This document shows positions 34,407-43,493 of a DNA stretch of 64,000 bases, one piece after another (position 1 is the stretch's first letter; each line of letters starts with the position of its first letter). The DNA comes from an uncultured Eubacteriales bacterium (GTDB taxonomy: Bacteria > Bacillota > Clostridia > Christensenellales > CAG-917), in assembly GCA_900545885.1 (NCBI GenBank), contig URAF01000010.1, forward strand, positions 1 through 64,000, read 5' to 3'. Position numbers and translations under genes: made by a program. A model generated the notes under the pieces. The model saw only the letters and a list, made by a program, of their open reading frames with translations, made no database searches and had not been told where the DNA came from.

Positions 34407-35549
34407 ATGAAGGTTAGAGTTGCGTTGTTGTTCGGAGGGCGGTCGCCCGAAAGTGACATTTCCGTGATTACCGCCATGCAAGTGGTGGCTCAGCTTGCCG
34501 AATCCGATTATACCGTCGAACCCGTGTATATGTACGAGGGCGGTTTTTATATGTACGGAGTGGACAGACTGGAAGCGTTCACGCCTTTTGTCGCGGAAAA
34601 ACACGTGAACACTTTTCTGTTGGGCGGGGCGTTCTATTCGCTGAAAAAGAACAAAATCAAACGCGAATTCAAACCCGACGTCGCGCTCATATGCTGTCAC
34701 GGCGGAGAGGGTGAGAACGGGGTATTGCAAGGACTTCTGGAATTCAACGGAATACCGTACTGTTCGTCGGGGGTGCTCGGGTCTGCCGTGGGTATGGACA
34801 AGGCGGTGTCGAAAAGCATATTCGAAAATATGCTGATGAACGTAATTCAGCATACGGTCGTACTCCGCAGGGAGTTCGAGTCCGACGCGGAAAGAACGCT
34901 TGCGCAGATTGAAAGCGTGCTCGACTATCCGATGATTGTAAAACCCGCGTCGCAAGGCAGCAGTATAGGCATCAAAGTCGCGGACGACAGAGAAGGGCTG
35001 ATATTCGCGCTGCAAACGGCTTGCGAATTCGACGACAAAATTCTCGTGGAAGAAAAGCTGGTGGATTTTGCCGAGGTCAACTGCGCGGCTTTCGCGCGCG
35101 GGCGCGAAATCGTGGTGTCCGAAACGGAAAGACCGCTCGGTGCGGGCGATATACTGACGTTTGAGGACAAGTATCTCGAAAACGGAAAGATGAGCGGCGG
35201 CGGTCATATTCTTCCCGCTGACATAGGGCATCTGAACGCCATAGTGCGTGCAAACACCGAACGCGTCTATCGCGAACTGGAATTGCAGGGTATAGTGCGC
35301 GTGGATTTCCTTGTGGACAAGAGCCGCAACAAGGTTTACATCAACGAAATCAACACCGTTCCGGGGTCGCTCGCGTTTTATCTTTTTGAGCCGCTCGGGA
35401 TAAGTTTTGCCGAACTTCTGGACGCGCAGATATGCAACGCGCTTCTGCGTGCCGCCGAAAGCGGAAGAAAAAAGGTGTTCAAGTCGAGAGTGCTGGAATG
35501 TTACGGGAAGGGGGTAAAAAACGCAAAATACGGCAAACTTCACGGTTGA
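34407..35549 (+). CDS. ddl: D-alanine--D-alanine ligase
   Basis: ATP-grasp enzyme that makes D-Ala-D-Ala for MurF, encoded directly upstream. 380 residues, with VALLFGGRSPESDISVITA, CHGGEGENGVLQGLLE, MDKAVSK, KPASQGSSIGI, VDFLVDK and INEINTVPGS. AGGAGG lies before the ATG. A terminator follows at 35578. Confidence 0.95.
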   Translation: MKVRVALLFGGRSPESDISVITAMQVVAQLAESDYTVEPVYMYEGGFYMYGVDRLEAFTPFVAEKHVNTFLLGGAFYSLKKNKIKREFKPDVALICCHGGEGENGVLQGLLEFNGIPYCSSGVLGSAVGMDKAVSKSIFENMLMNVIQHTVVLRREFESDAERTLAQIESVLDYPMIVKPASQGSSIGIKVADDREGLIFALQTACEFDDKILVEEKLVDFAEVNCAAFARGREIVVSETERPLGAGDILTFEDKYLENGKMSGGGHILPADIGHLNAIVRANTERVYRELELQGIVRVDFLVDKSRNKVYINEINTVPGSLAFYLFEPLGISFAELLDAQICNALLRAAESGRKKVFKSRVLECYGKGVKNAKYGKLHG

Positions 35550-35577
35550 TTTCGGGAAATTTGCCGACATTATACGG

Positions 35578-35605
35578 TGCGCGCAAGTGTTTGCGCGCAT
35601 TTTTG
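35578..35605 (+). terminator. Terminator after ddl
   Basis: Perfect 9-bp stem TGCGCGCAA/TTGCGCGCA with a GTGT loop and TTTTTG tail. Confidence 0.88.
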
Positions 35606-35617
35606 TTTTCCGCTTTG

Positions 35618-35646
35618 TTGCCAACAAGCGCGGAATGTGATATTCT
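35618..35646 (+). promoter_or_regulatory. icd promoter
   Basis: TTGCCA (35618-35623), 17-bp spacer, TATTCT (35641-35646), about 34 bp before the ATG with AGGTGA as ribosome binding site. Confidence 0.55.
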
Positions 35647-35679
35647 TTTTCTATTGTGAGTTCTAATGTGAGGTGAACT

Positions 35680-36867
35680 ATGGACAAAATCAAAATGACA
35701 ACCCCTCTCGTCGAAATAGACGGCGACGAAATGACAAGAGTTCTTTGGCAGTGGGTGAAAGAAATTCTCATTCTGCCTTACGTTGACCTGAAAACGGAAT
35801 ATTACGACCTTTCTCTCGAAAACCGCGACGCGACCGACGACAAAGTTACCGTCGAAGCCGCAGAAGCCTGCCTCAAATACGGCGTGGGCGTCAAATGCGC
35901 GACCATAACCCCCAACGCACAGAGAGTTGAGGAATTCGGACTCAAAAAGATGTGGGCAAGCCCCAACGCCACAATCAGAGCCAAGATGGACGGAACGGTT
36001 TTCCGCGCTCCCGTCATTGTGAAAGGCATTACGCCCCTTGTTCCCGCGTGGACAAGCCCCATAATCATAGCCCGTCACGCATACGGTGACGTGTACAAGG
36101 GTGTGGAACTCTCCGTCAAAGGCGGAAAAGCCGAACTTACTTGCGGCGACCAAAGCAAAACCGTGTTCGATTTCGGCGACAAGAGCGGCATTTTGCAGGC
36201 GATACATAACACCGAAGCAAGCATAAGAAGTTTTGCAAAGAGCTGTTTCAATTACGCACTCGACACCAAAACCGACCTGTGGTTCTCGACAAAGGACACC
36301 ATTTCCAAAATCTACGACCACACGTTCAAGGACATATTCCAGGAAATCTACGACAACGAATACAAAGAGAAGTTCGAAGCCGCGGGTATAGAGTATTTCT
36401 ACACGCTTATCGACGACGCGGTGGCGCGCGTAATGCGCAGTAAAGGCGGCTTTATCTGGGCGCTCAAAAACTACGACGGCGACGTTATGAGCGATATGGT
36501 CGCAACGGCGTTCGGTTCGCTTGCAATGATGACTTCCGTACTCGTATCTCCTACGGGCGCATACGAATTCGAAGCCGCACACGGCACCGTAACCCGTCAC
36601 TTCCGCAAATATCAGCAGGGCGAAGAAACGTCAACCAACTCCGTGGCAACGCTGTTTGCATGGACGGGCGCACTGCGTAAACGCGGCGAACTCGACGGCA
36701 ACTTTGCGCTTGCCGCATTTGCCGACAAACTGGAAAAAGCGACAATCGCAACCATCGAAGGCGGCGAAATGACGAAAGACCTTGCGGGTATGTTCAATCT
36801 CGAAGGCGTAACGGTCAAAGCGCTCAACAGCAAGGATTTCCTCAAAGCAATCGCAAAAAGACTGTAA
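35680..36867 (+). CDS. icd: NADP-dependent isocitrate dehydrogenase, eukaryote-like dimeric type
   Basis: Converts isocitrate to 2-oxoglutarate, feeding glutamate synthesis and NADPH. 395 residues, starting TPLVEIDGDEMTRVLW, the signature of the eukaryotic-cytosolic-like subfamily rather than the E. coli type. SPNATIRAKMDGTVFRAP (substrate serine region), the IDDAVARVMRSKGGFIWALKNYDGDVMSD metal site and AAHGTVTRHFR are intact. Monocistronic, with its own promoter and terminator. Confidence 0.95.
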   Translation: MDKIKMTTPLVEIDGDEMTRVLWQWVKEILILPYVDLKTEYYDLSLENRDATDDKVTVEAAEACLKYGVGVKCATITPNAQRVEEFGLKKMWASPNATIRAKMDGTVFRAPVIVKGITPLVPAWTSPIIIARHAYGDVYKGVELSVKGGKAELTCGDQSKTVFDFGDKSGILQAIHNTEASIRSFAKSCFNYALDTKTDLWFSTKDTISKIYDHTFKDIFQEIYDNEYKEKFEAAGIEYFYTLIDDAVARVMRSKGGFIWALKNYDGDVMSDMVATAFGSLAMMTSVLVSPTGAYEFEAAHGTVTRHFRKYQQGEETSTNSVATLFAWTGALRKRGELDGNFALAAFADKLEKATIATIEGGEMTKDLAGMFNLEGVTVKALNSKDFLKAIAKRL

Positions 36868-36921
36868 CCGAAAAAGCGCAAAGAGTTGATTTCAACACAA
36901 CCTACGTAAACACAAAACAAC

Positions 36922-36953
36922 AAAAACGGCTCGCAATCGCGAGCCGTTTTCTT
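36922..36953. terminator. Bidirectional terminator after icd
   Basis: Stem AAACGGCTCGC/GCGAGCCGTTT with an AATC loop and T-runs on both strands, between convergent genes. Confidence 0.88.
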
Positions 36954-37116
36954 ATGCAGTTTTTCTTTTCCACGCATTCAAAAGTTTTGATTGCCGTTGC
37001 GAATGAACTTTGCCGTTTGTTTTCAAGTCCGTTTGTCTTGCAACTTGAAGGGTGCAGGTGTGTGCGGTTGAGCTATGTTGCCCGTTCCGTTGTCGACGGA
37101 ATGTGACGCCGCGGCG

Positions 37117-37947
37117 TTATTTTGCGTAAATGATTTTGTCCGCTTCGATGACCACGTTGTCTTTGTAAGCAAGAGGTACGGTGATTATAATCTGTTTCTC
37201 CGCACGGGTGGGCGTAAACATAAACGCAAGCATTTTGTCAAGCGGACGGGTGAGAGGGGGTGCGGTTTTCAGAGAAACGCGAACCTGTCCGTTGCTTGTT
37301 GAGAAAAGATAGTTGTTTTCGTAAAGGAAGTACGCGGTTATTTCCACGCGTTCGGTGTTGTTTGCTTCGTATCTCACGACGACGGGGCGGTCTTCGGCAA
37401 ACACTTTGATTGTCAGTATGTTGTTGCTGTCGGACAAATCGGATATTGAGAACTCCGACGTGCGTTCGGAAGTGTCGGGAAGATATCCAAGCGACTGGGC
37501 GTAAGGGGTTTTGTCCTTAATCCAGTTGTCTTTGTCAAGACAGCCGAGAGAGGACGCGACTATTACGAATATGACCGCAAGCGCGAGAACGCCGTAAGCA
37601 ACGTTCTGAACGGTGAGAAATTTCTTTTTTTCGACGTGGCTTTTGCCTTCCGTTTCGACTTTCTTTTCTTTGACGAATTTAGGGTTGGGGTAGCGGTCGA
37701 AATAGATTTTGAAAAGGTAGTTGTAAAAACCTATGCACGCAAACACGCAGAACCCCGCGCCGAGGAAAGAAAGCCCCAGCAACAGGAAGAATATCATTAC
37801 GGAATTCCACGCCAGCATTATGGCGATTGCGTAGCAGAAAGACAGTCCCCAGAGCGCGAAAAGCGCAAGCGCGAGCAGGGCAAGTCCCGCAAGCGGCAGG
37901 GCGCAAAGTATCTGTTTGGAAGTAGTAGCTGCTTTTTCTTTGTCCAT
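37117..37947 (-). CDS. Membrane protein of unknown function
   Basis: Not recognised. 276 residues. Two or three closely packed membrane segments at 15-75, a basic cytoplasmic stretch with KKVETEGKSHVEKKK near 92-108, one more membrane segment (about 116-135), and an extracytoplasmic beta-rich C-terminal domain of about 140 residues. ATG 37947 has AGGTG upstream, and a GTG lies 6 nt earlier. The topology is that of an envelope protein with a soluble outer domain, with no known motif. It is divergent from a wall deacetylase gene. Confidence 0.75.
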   Translation of the reverse strand: MDKEKAATTSKQILCALPLAGLALLALALFALWGLSFCYAIAIMLAWNSVMIFFLLLGLSFLGAGFCVFACIGFYNYLFKIYFDRYPNPKFVKEKKVETEGKSHVEKKKFLTVQNVAYGVLALAVIFVIVASSLGCLDKDNWIKDKTPYAQSLGYLPDTSERTSEFSISDLSDSNNILTIKVFAEDRPVVVRYEANNTERVEITAYFLYENNYLFSTSNGQVRVSLKTAPPLTRPLDKMLAFMFTPTRAEKQIIITVPLAYKDNVVIEADKIIYAK

Positions 37948-38188
37948 ATTCACCTGATTGAAATTGTGCGGCGTTTTCGGTCGGTAAAATCACACCGCGG
38001 GTTATATTGCGTTTTTCCGATACATTATAAATTTTTGCGCCGTATAAGTCAAGCGCGATCGTTCTATGTGTTCGCCGTTAAGCATAGCTTATATATGCGG
38101 ACGGGGAATACGGAATGACGATTTCCGTCTTATTTCAACAAGAACCCCGAAAATTCGACCGCATAAAAGACTTACTATGAGGTGAACC

Positions 38189-38962
38189 GTGTTTCTGGTC
38201 GTGAAAAGGAAAAGTTTAATCGTCGTTGCGGCTCTGACATTGGTGTTTGTCGTTGCGCTTGCCGCGCTCGGAGCGTCGGGAACGGCGGCGGTGTTTTTCG
38301 GAGAAAGCACGAGAAAAATCCCCGTTTACAGAGTAGCCCGCGCGGAAGATACGGACAAAGTCATTGCATTGACTTTTGACGCGGCGTGGGGCGCGGACAA
38401 AACGCAGGGTATCATCGACATTCTGAACGAATACGACGCCGACGCAACGTTTTTCCTCGTGGGGTTCTGGATTGACAAGTACGAAGAAGAAGTCAAAGCC
38501 ATAGCCGAAGCGGGACTGGAAATCGGCAACCATTCCAAAAACCACCTCAATATGCCAAGGCTCAACGAGGATTCCATTCGCGAAGAAATCAGTTCGGTCA
38601 ACGGAAGAATAGAAGAACTCACGGGAGTGCGTCCGACCTTTTTCCGTGCGCCGTACGGCGACTATTCCAACCGCCTGCTCACCGTCGTGGACGAGCTTGA
38701 TATGGTGGGAATACAGTGGAGCATAGACAGCCTCGACTGGAAGGGGCTTTCGGCAAAAGAGATAGTTGAACGTGTCGTTCCAAAGGCAAAAAGTGGCGAT
38801 ATTGTACTTTTCCACAACAACTCGGACCACGTTCTCGACGCCTTGCCCCTCGTCATTATGGGGTTGAAAAACAAAGGGTTCCGTTTCGTCGGACTGTCCG
38901 ACATGGTGGCAACGGAGAACTTCACCGTGGACTCGGCTGGCGAACAACATTCGCTTGACTGA
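38189..38962 (+). CDS. Polysaccharide deacetylase, PdaB-like
   Basis: 257 residues from a GTG with GAGGTG upstream. A signal anchor at about 8-33, then a NodB domain: LTFDAAWG (Asp64) in place of the usual TFDDG, HSKNH (His115, His119), and RAPYGDYS. The TFD-x2-WG form is typical of the PdaB family, which acts on peptidoglycan during sporulation in Bacillus. This is a hint, not proof, that the organism makes spores. The active site lies outside the membrane. Confidence 0.87.
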   Translation: MFLVVKRKSLIVVAALTLVFVVALAALGASGTAAVFFGESTRKIPVYRVARAEDTDKVIALTFDAAWGADKTQGIIDILNEYDADATFFLVGFWIDKYEEEVKAIAEAGLEIGNHSKNHLNMPRLNEDSIREEISSVNGRIEELTGVRPTFFRAPYGDYSNRLLTVVDELDMVGIQWSIDSLDWKGLSAKEIVERVVPKAKSGDIVLFHNNSDHVLDALPLVIMGLKNKGFRFVGLSDMVATENFTVDSAGEQHSLD

Positions 38963-39010
38963 AATACGATTGCGTGGCAACGCCAATCCAAAACGCAATT
39001 CGGAGGAACT

Positions 39011-39628
39011 ATGGGCTACGAACAAATGCAGAACAACAGAGCTTACGTTGCGGGCAAGGTGTTGTCCGCTCCCGTTTTCTCGCACGAGGTTATGGGGGAA
39101 CGGTTTTACGATTTCGTGCTGGGAGTGCGGCGCCTTTCCGAACAGGAAGACGAAATTCCCGTTACGGTGTCGGACAGACTGTTTTTGAGCGAGGACGAAC
39201 TTGCGGTCGGCACAACGGTCGCCGTAGAGGGACAGTTGCGCAGTTACAACAAAATCGTGGACGGCAAGAGCAAACTCGTGCTCAGGATATTCGCAAGGGA
39301 ACTGTGCGAACCGTCGGGAGAAGCGCCCAACGTCATAGAACTCGAAGGGTACGTCTGCAAAACTCCCGTTTACCGCACCACACCTTTCAAGCGCGAAATA
39401 TGCGACCTTTTGCTTGCGGTGAACAGAGCGTACAACAAATCCGATTACATACCCGCGATTGCGTGGGGCAGAAACGCGCGGTATGCCGGTGAATTCAAGG
39501 TCGGCGACCGTGTGTCGGTTGTCGGAAGAATTCAGTCGAGAGTGTACCAGAAAACACTCGAAGACGGAACGGTAGAAAACCGAACGGCATACGAAGTGTC
39601 CGTTTCCAAAATGGAAAAGGGCGAATGA
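39011..39628 (+). CDS. Single-stranded-DNA-binding-like protein with two OB folds
   Basis: 205 residues from ATG 39011 with GGAGG upstream. The sequence reads as two SSB-type OB units: one at about 10-95 (VAGKVLSAPVFS..., TTVAVEGQLRSYN) and one at about 105-200 (VIELEGYVCKTPVYRTTPFKREICDLLLAVNR, IPAIAWGRNA, GDRVSVVGRIQSR). Normal SSB has one OB fold and an acidic tip. Here there is no tip. The family occurs in Clostridia without a tested role. Confidence 0.82.
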   Translation: MGYEQMQNNRAYVAGKVLSAPVFSHEVMGERFYDFVLGVRRLSEQEDEIPVTVSDRLFLSEDELAVGTTVAVEGQLRSYNKIVDGKSKLVLRIFARELCEPSGEAPNVIELEGYVCKTPVYRTTPFKREICDLLLAVNRAYNKSDYIPAIAWGRNARYAGEFKVGDRVSVVGRIQSRVYQKTLEDGTVENRTAYEVSVSKMEKGE

Positions 39629-39708
39629 CTTGTTCCGGAAACAGAATCGGGTATTCAGGAGAAGTGTCAAGTCATTAAATGCAAACTTCAGACTATTTTC
39701 GTAATTTA

Positions 39709-39735
39709 GGCGGCGCGGTCAGCGCCGTCTTTTGT
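39709..39735 (+). terminator. Terminator after the double-OB gene
   Basis: Stem GGCGGCGC/GCGCCGTC (one mismatch) with a GGTCA loop and TTTTG tail. Confidence 0.7.
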
Positions 39736-39756
39736 TATGATATTATTTGATATGGA

Positions 39757-39785
39757 TTTACTTTTTCCCGCGCGTGGTGTATAAT
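39757..39785 (+). promoter_or_regulatory. Promoter of the alpha-galactosidase operon
   Basis: TTTACT (39757-39762), 17-bp spacer, TATAAT (39780-39785). Confidence 0.55.
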
Positions 39786-39812
39786 TCATTCAGCAATGAT
39801 TTGGAGAGCGAT

Positions 39813-41486
39813 ATGAACTTTTCGGATTTCGAACTGAAAATCGTATATTCCGTCGACGGAAAAAGCGTCGAAACGTCGGACGGCGACTCCGTTCTCGGAG
39901 TTGTAAAAACCGTTGCCGACGACAGAATTACCGTGACTTTGAACGCTTCCCGCAAAGTGGAAGTGCTGTCGGCGAAACTACTTGCAAAACGCGAATACTC
40001 CGCGGACGAAGCCTTTTTCGCGGCGGGGTATCAGTCGTGGACGACTTCCCGCGAATACACTTCCAAGGACAGACAACGCGGACTTCGCAATCTCGGCAAT
40101 CTCCCTGTCGTAAGACAGTTTGCGGTGCCTACGGGCGACTACGATTTTGCGGCGTACGGCAGAAAACTTTACCATTCGGTAGGTTATACCTATTTCAGGA
40201 ACGGCGACAATCTGGAATTTTTTGGTTCGCTTGACGAAAAGAGCGGCGTCACGCTTTTCTACGCCGATATGAAACAGAAACTGTTTGCCGTGACGAAAGA
40301 CGTAGAGGGGCTTGTTTTCGTCGGTGAATACAAACTTTTCGACGTGGTGAAATACGAAGGCGGTTACGACGAAGTGTTCGACAAATATTTCGCCGCGTAT
40401 CCTTTGAAGTTCCCGAAGCGCGCGGAACATCTTGCGGGGTACACTTCGTGGTACAACTACTTCCAGAAAATCGACGAAAAAATTATTCTTCGCGACCTTG
40501 AAGGACTGTCCGCCGTTGCGGGCGACAAGGCAAATATATTCCAGATTGACGACGGCTACGAACCCATGGTCGGCGACTGGTTGCTTGACAATAAAGTGAA
40601 ATTCCCGAAAGGAATGAAATATATCGCGGACGCCGTTCATTCCAAAGGCTATCTTGCGGGACTTTGGGTTGCGCCTTTCTCCGCGCAGTTCAAGGCGAAA
40701 ATCGTCACCGAACACCCCGACTGGTTCCTGACCGACGAAAAAGGAAAGAAAATCATCGGCGGATTTGCATGGAACGGATTTTACGTTCTCGACACCGAAA
40801 AACCCGAGGTTCGCGATTACGTGAAAAAAGTCTTCCGCAGAGTGTTCGACGAATGGGGGTTCGATATGGTTAAGTTGGATTTCCTGTATTCGGCGTGCAT
40901 TCTTCCGCGCAACGGAAAGACAAGAGGACAGCTTATGCACGAAGCAATGGAATTCTTGCGTGAGTGCGTTGGCGACAAACTTTTGCTCGGCTGCGGCGTG
41001 CCCATGATGTCGTCTTTCGGTTTTGTCGACGCTTGCAGAATAAGCTGCGACGTCGAACTGTCATTTGCCGACAAGTTCTATGTCAAGTGCACCAATCAGG
41101 AAGTCATTTCGGCGAAGAACGCAATGAACAACTCCGTTTTCCGTCGTCACCTCAACAAACGCATATTCCTGAACGACCCCGACGTGTTCTTCCTGCGCGA
41201 CGGAGGTATGAAACGCGCCGATTTTACTTTCGAACAGAAAAAGCTGCTTGCGAAAGTCAACAATATGTTCGGCAACGTGCTTTTCGTGTCGGACAACGCC
41301 GCGGAATACGATTCCGCAAAGAAACAGGTTTTGCTTGACGCGTACAAACCATTCGACGGCAAAATCCTGCGCGCTTACCGCGTTTCACGCGACCGTATAA
41401 GAGTGGATTACGTCACGGACGGTGTGGAAAAGCGGTTCGAGTTCGACCTTGCCACGGGCGAGAATACGGACAGAGCGGTGAAATAA
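39813..41486 (+). CDS. GH36-type alpha-galactosidase
   Basis: Hydrolyses alpha-galactosides (melibiose, raffinose type) in the cytoplasm. 557 residues from ATG 39813 with GGAGAG upstream. An N-terminal beta domain leads into the barrel: NIFQIDDGYEPMVGDW, AGLWVAPFSA, the nucleophile motif VKLDFLYS, and RISCDVE for the acid/base region. There is no signal peptide and no sugar transporter beside it, so the exact substrate is open. Its stop overlaps yggS by one base. Confidence 0.88.
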   Translation: MNFSDFELKIVYSVDGKSVETSDGDSVLGVVKTVADDRITVTLNASRKVEVLSAKLLAKREYSADEAFFAAGYQSWTTSREYTSKDRQRGLRNLGNLPVVRQFAVPTGDYDFAAYGRKLYHSVGYTYFRNGDNLEFFGSLDEKSGVTLFYADMKQKLFAVTKDVEGLVFVGEYKLFDVVKYEGGYDEVFDKYFAAYPLKFPKRAEHLAGYTSWYNYFQKIDEKIILRDLEGLSAVAGDKANIFQIDDGYEPMVGDWLLDNKVKFPKGMKYIADAVHSKGYLAGLWVAPFSAQFKAKIVTEHPDWFLTDEKGKKIIGGFAWNGFYVLDTEKPEVRDYVKKVFRRVFDEWGFDMVKLDFLYSACILPRNGKTRGQLMHEAMEFLRECVGDKLLLGCGVPMMSSFGFVDACRISCDVELSFADKFYVKCTNQEVISAKNAMNNSVFRRHLNKRIFLNDPDVFFLRDGGMKRADFTFEQKKLLAKVNNMFGNVLFVSDNAAEYDSAKKQVLLDAYKPFDGKILRAYRVSRDRIRVDYVTDGVEKRFEFDLATGENTDRAVK

Positions 41487-42175
41487 TGGTATATCGTGAA
41501 CATATCGACGATGTAAGACGCGCCGTCGGCGAATGCGGCAGAGAAGTCACGGTTGTGGCGGCGGTCAAAATGCAGACTTCCGAAACGGTGGACGAACTTA
41601 TGAAGATTGCCCCCGATTTCGTGCTCGGCGAAAACAGAGTGCAGGAGCTCACCGCGAAGTACAATCCCGCGTACCGCTGGCAGTTCATCGGACAGTTGCA
41701 GACAAACAAAGTTAAGTATATAATCGACAAGGTCGAACTGATACATTCTCTCGACCGCGAAGAGCTTGCCAAAGAAATAGAAAAGCAAGCCGCAAAACAC
41801 GGCAAAGTTCAGGATTGCCTTGTCGAAGTCAATATGGGCAGCGAAATCTCCAAAGGCGGCGTTGCACCCGAAGCGGCGGAAGATTTCGTTCGTTCGCTTG
41901 CCGCTTATCCGCATATTAGGGTAAAAGGCATAATGAGTGTTCTGCCCAACCTCGGCGATACGCCCGAACTCGACGCGCTTTACGCTTCGCTTTACGAACT
42001 TTTCCAACGAGTGAAGCAAATCAAACAACCCAATCTCGACGCCGTGTACCTTTCGGCAGGTATGAGCAACGACTACCGCATAGCTCTGCGGCACGGCGCA
42101 AACATAATCCGTCTGGGGCGCACGCTTTTCGGCGAACGCGTTTACCCTGCGGCGGCGATTACAGAGCAGAGATAA
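41486..42175 (+). CDS. yggS: YggS family PLP-binding protein
   Basis: PLP homeostasis protein of the alanine-racemase barrel fold. 229 residues with the PLP lysine in VAAVKMQ, LGENRVQEL, WQFIGQLQTNKV, HSLDREELAKEI, VNMGSEISKGG, GIMSV, SAGMSNDYRIALRHGANIIRLGRTLFG. The order yggS-sepF-lspA-rluD recalls the ylm region of Firmicutes (ylmE-sepF ... lspA-rluD). Confidence 0.94.
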   Translation: MVYREHIDDVRRAVGECGREVTVVAAVKMQTSETVDELMKIAPDFVLGENRVQELTAKYNPAYRWQFIGQLQTNKVKYIIDKVELIHSLDREELAKEIEKQAAKHGKVQDCLVEVNMGSEISKGGVAPEAAEDFVRSLAAYPHIRVKGIMSVLPNLGDTPELDALYASLYELFQRVKQIKQPNLDAVYLSAGMSNDYRIALRHGANIIRLGRTLFGERVYPAAAITEQR

Positions 42176-42188
42176 TTGTGAGGTGTTT

Positions 42189-42605
42189 ATGAACGACCGC
42201 GATTTCTATCAATCCGATTCACCTCGTCCCGAAATGCCCTTCGGCGACGGACGCAGGTTCAATTCCGAAGCCCCCCGCGGCGGCGGAAGGTTGTCCCGTT
42301 TGTTCGGCGGACAGGATACGCCCGCGCGTTCGACAATGCAACAGCAGACCTCGGGCGGTACGGTTATTTATTCTCCGTCCACTTACGAGGACGTGCAGCT
42401 GCTCATCGACCACCTCAAAATGCGCGAACAGGTTATCGTCGACTTTTCAGACATAAACCAGACGTCCGTCTACCGTATTCTCGACTTTATGAGCGGGGCG
42501 ATTTACGCGCTCAACGGTTCCATTCAGCAAATCACCAAAAACATATTCCTTTTTGCGCCGAGCGGAGTTACAATCACCGTTCCCCCGAACCTCGGCCGCA
42601 GATAA
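42189..42605 (+). CDS. sepF: Cell division protein SepF
   Basis: FtsZ-ring membrane anchor. 138 residues from ATG 42189 with AGGTG upstream. A flexible Gly/Pro/Arg-rich linker precedes the SepF core at about 55-130: VIYSPSTYEDVQLLIDHLKMREQVIVDFS and RILDFMSGAIYALNGSIQQI. The N-terminal amphipathic membrane-binding helix of classic SepF is not obvious here. Confidence 0.93.
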   Translation: MNDRDFYQSDSPRPEMPFGDGRRFNSEAPRGGGRLSRLFGGQDTPARSTMQQQTSGGTVIYSPSTYEDVQLLIDHLKMREQVIVDFSDINQTSVYRILDFMSGAIYALNGSIQQITKNIFLFAPSGVTITVPPNLGRR

Positions 42606-42635
42606 CGCACAGCCCACTCACGACCGTTCAGTTTT

Positions 42636-43493
42636 ATGGAAGAAAACAAAAAATTCAGCATGAAAGAAGCCGCCAAAAAGTGGCTTGACGAAACCAAAGC
42701 GTTTTTCAAAGACTTCAAATGGGACAAAGCGCACGTAACCGTGTTGCTCAAATACCTGTTTGAAGCCCTTTTCTTTGCTTTTATAATCACTTTCGACCTT
42801 TGCATGAAAGACTACCTTTACGGTTTTCTCGAAGCGCACGGCGGAAATTATACAGTAATAAAAGGCTTTCTCGACCTCACATACTCCGAAAACACGGGTA
42901 TGGGGTTCGGCTTGTTCAAGGACGGAACGGTTATGCTCACCGTAATGACGGCAATAGTCATTTTCGTCATAATCGTGTATCTGCTTGCCGTCCGCAAAGA
43001 CAAAGCGTACATTCGCATTCCGCTCATCATGGTTGCGGCAGGCGGCATCGGAAACCTCGTGGACAGAATAGCACTCGGATACGTTCGCGACTTTTTCGAA
43101 TTCACGTTTATGGACTTTGCGATTTTCAACATTGCGGACGCGTTCGTGACAGTCGGTGCAATCGTGCTTATCATAGGATTGCTGATTATGCTTGTGACCG
43201 AGTCCAAAGGCGAATGGAAAGCCAACACGGCGGAAAATAACGGCGAAAACGGCGGGAACTTCACAATCGAAGCAATGGACGGTTCGGCGGACAACGCGGA
43301 TTGTGGCAATAAAGAAAACGCCGACGGCAACGCGGACGGCGAAAGCAAACACGCGGATAATGCGGCGGAAAACAATGCAGAGGAAAGCGGCGAAACCAAA
43401 GAGCCGCGCGACAGCGTGAAGTTCACCGTTACGGCGGAACCCGAAAACACATCAAATCAATCCGACAACGCAGACGGAGAAGAGCGGAAATGA
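42636..43493 (+). CDS. lspA: Lipoprotein signal peptidase with long C-terminal acidic tail
   Basis: Cleaves the lipobox of diacylated prolipoproteins, such as the BspA-like protein in this window. 285 residues, well above the usual 150-170. An N-terminal charged extension (1-33) precedes four membrane segments, with NTGMGFGLF, GGIGNLVDRIALGYVRDFF (Asp143) and FAIFNIADAF (Asp168) as catalytic motifs. Residues about 190-285 form a hydrophilic tail rich in Asn, Asp, Glu and Ala, probably disordered. The stop overlaps rluD as ATGA. Confidence 0.93.
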   Translation: MEENKKFSMKEAAKKWLDETKAFFKDFKWDKAHVTVLLKYLFEALFFAFIITFDLCMKDYLYGFLEAHGGNYTVIKGFLDLTYSENTGMGFGLFKDGTVMLTVMTAIVIFVIIVYLLAVRKDKAYIRIPLIMVAAGGIGNLVDRIALGYVRDFFEFTFMDFAIFNIADAFVTVGAIVLIIGLLIMLVTESKGEWKANTAENNGENGGNFTIEAMDGSADNADCGNKENADGNADGESKHADNAAENNAEESGETKEPRDSVKFTVTAEPENTSNQSDNADGEERK

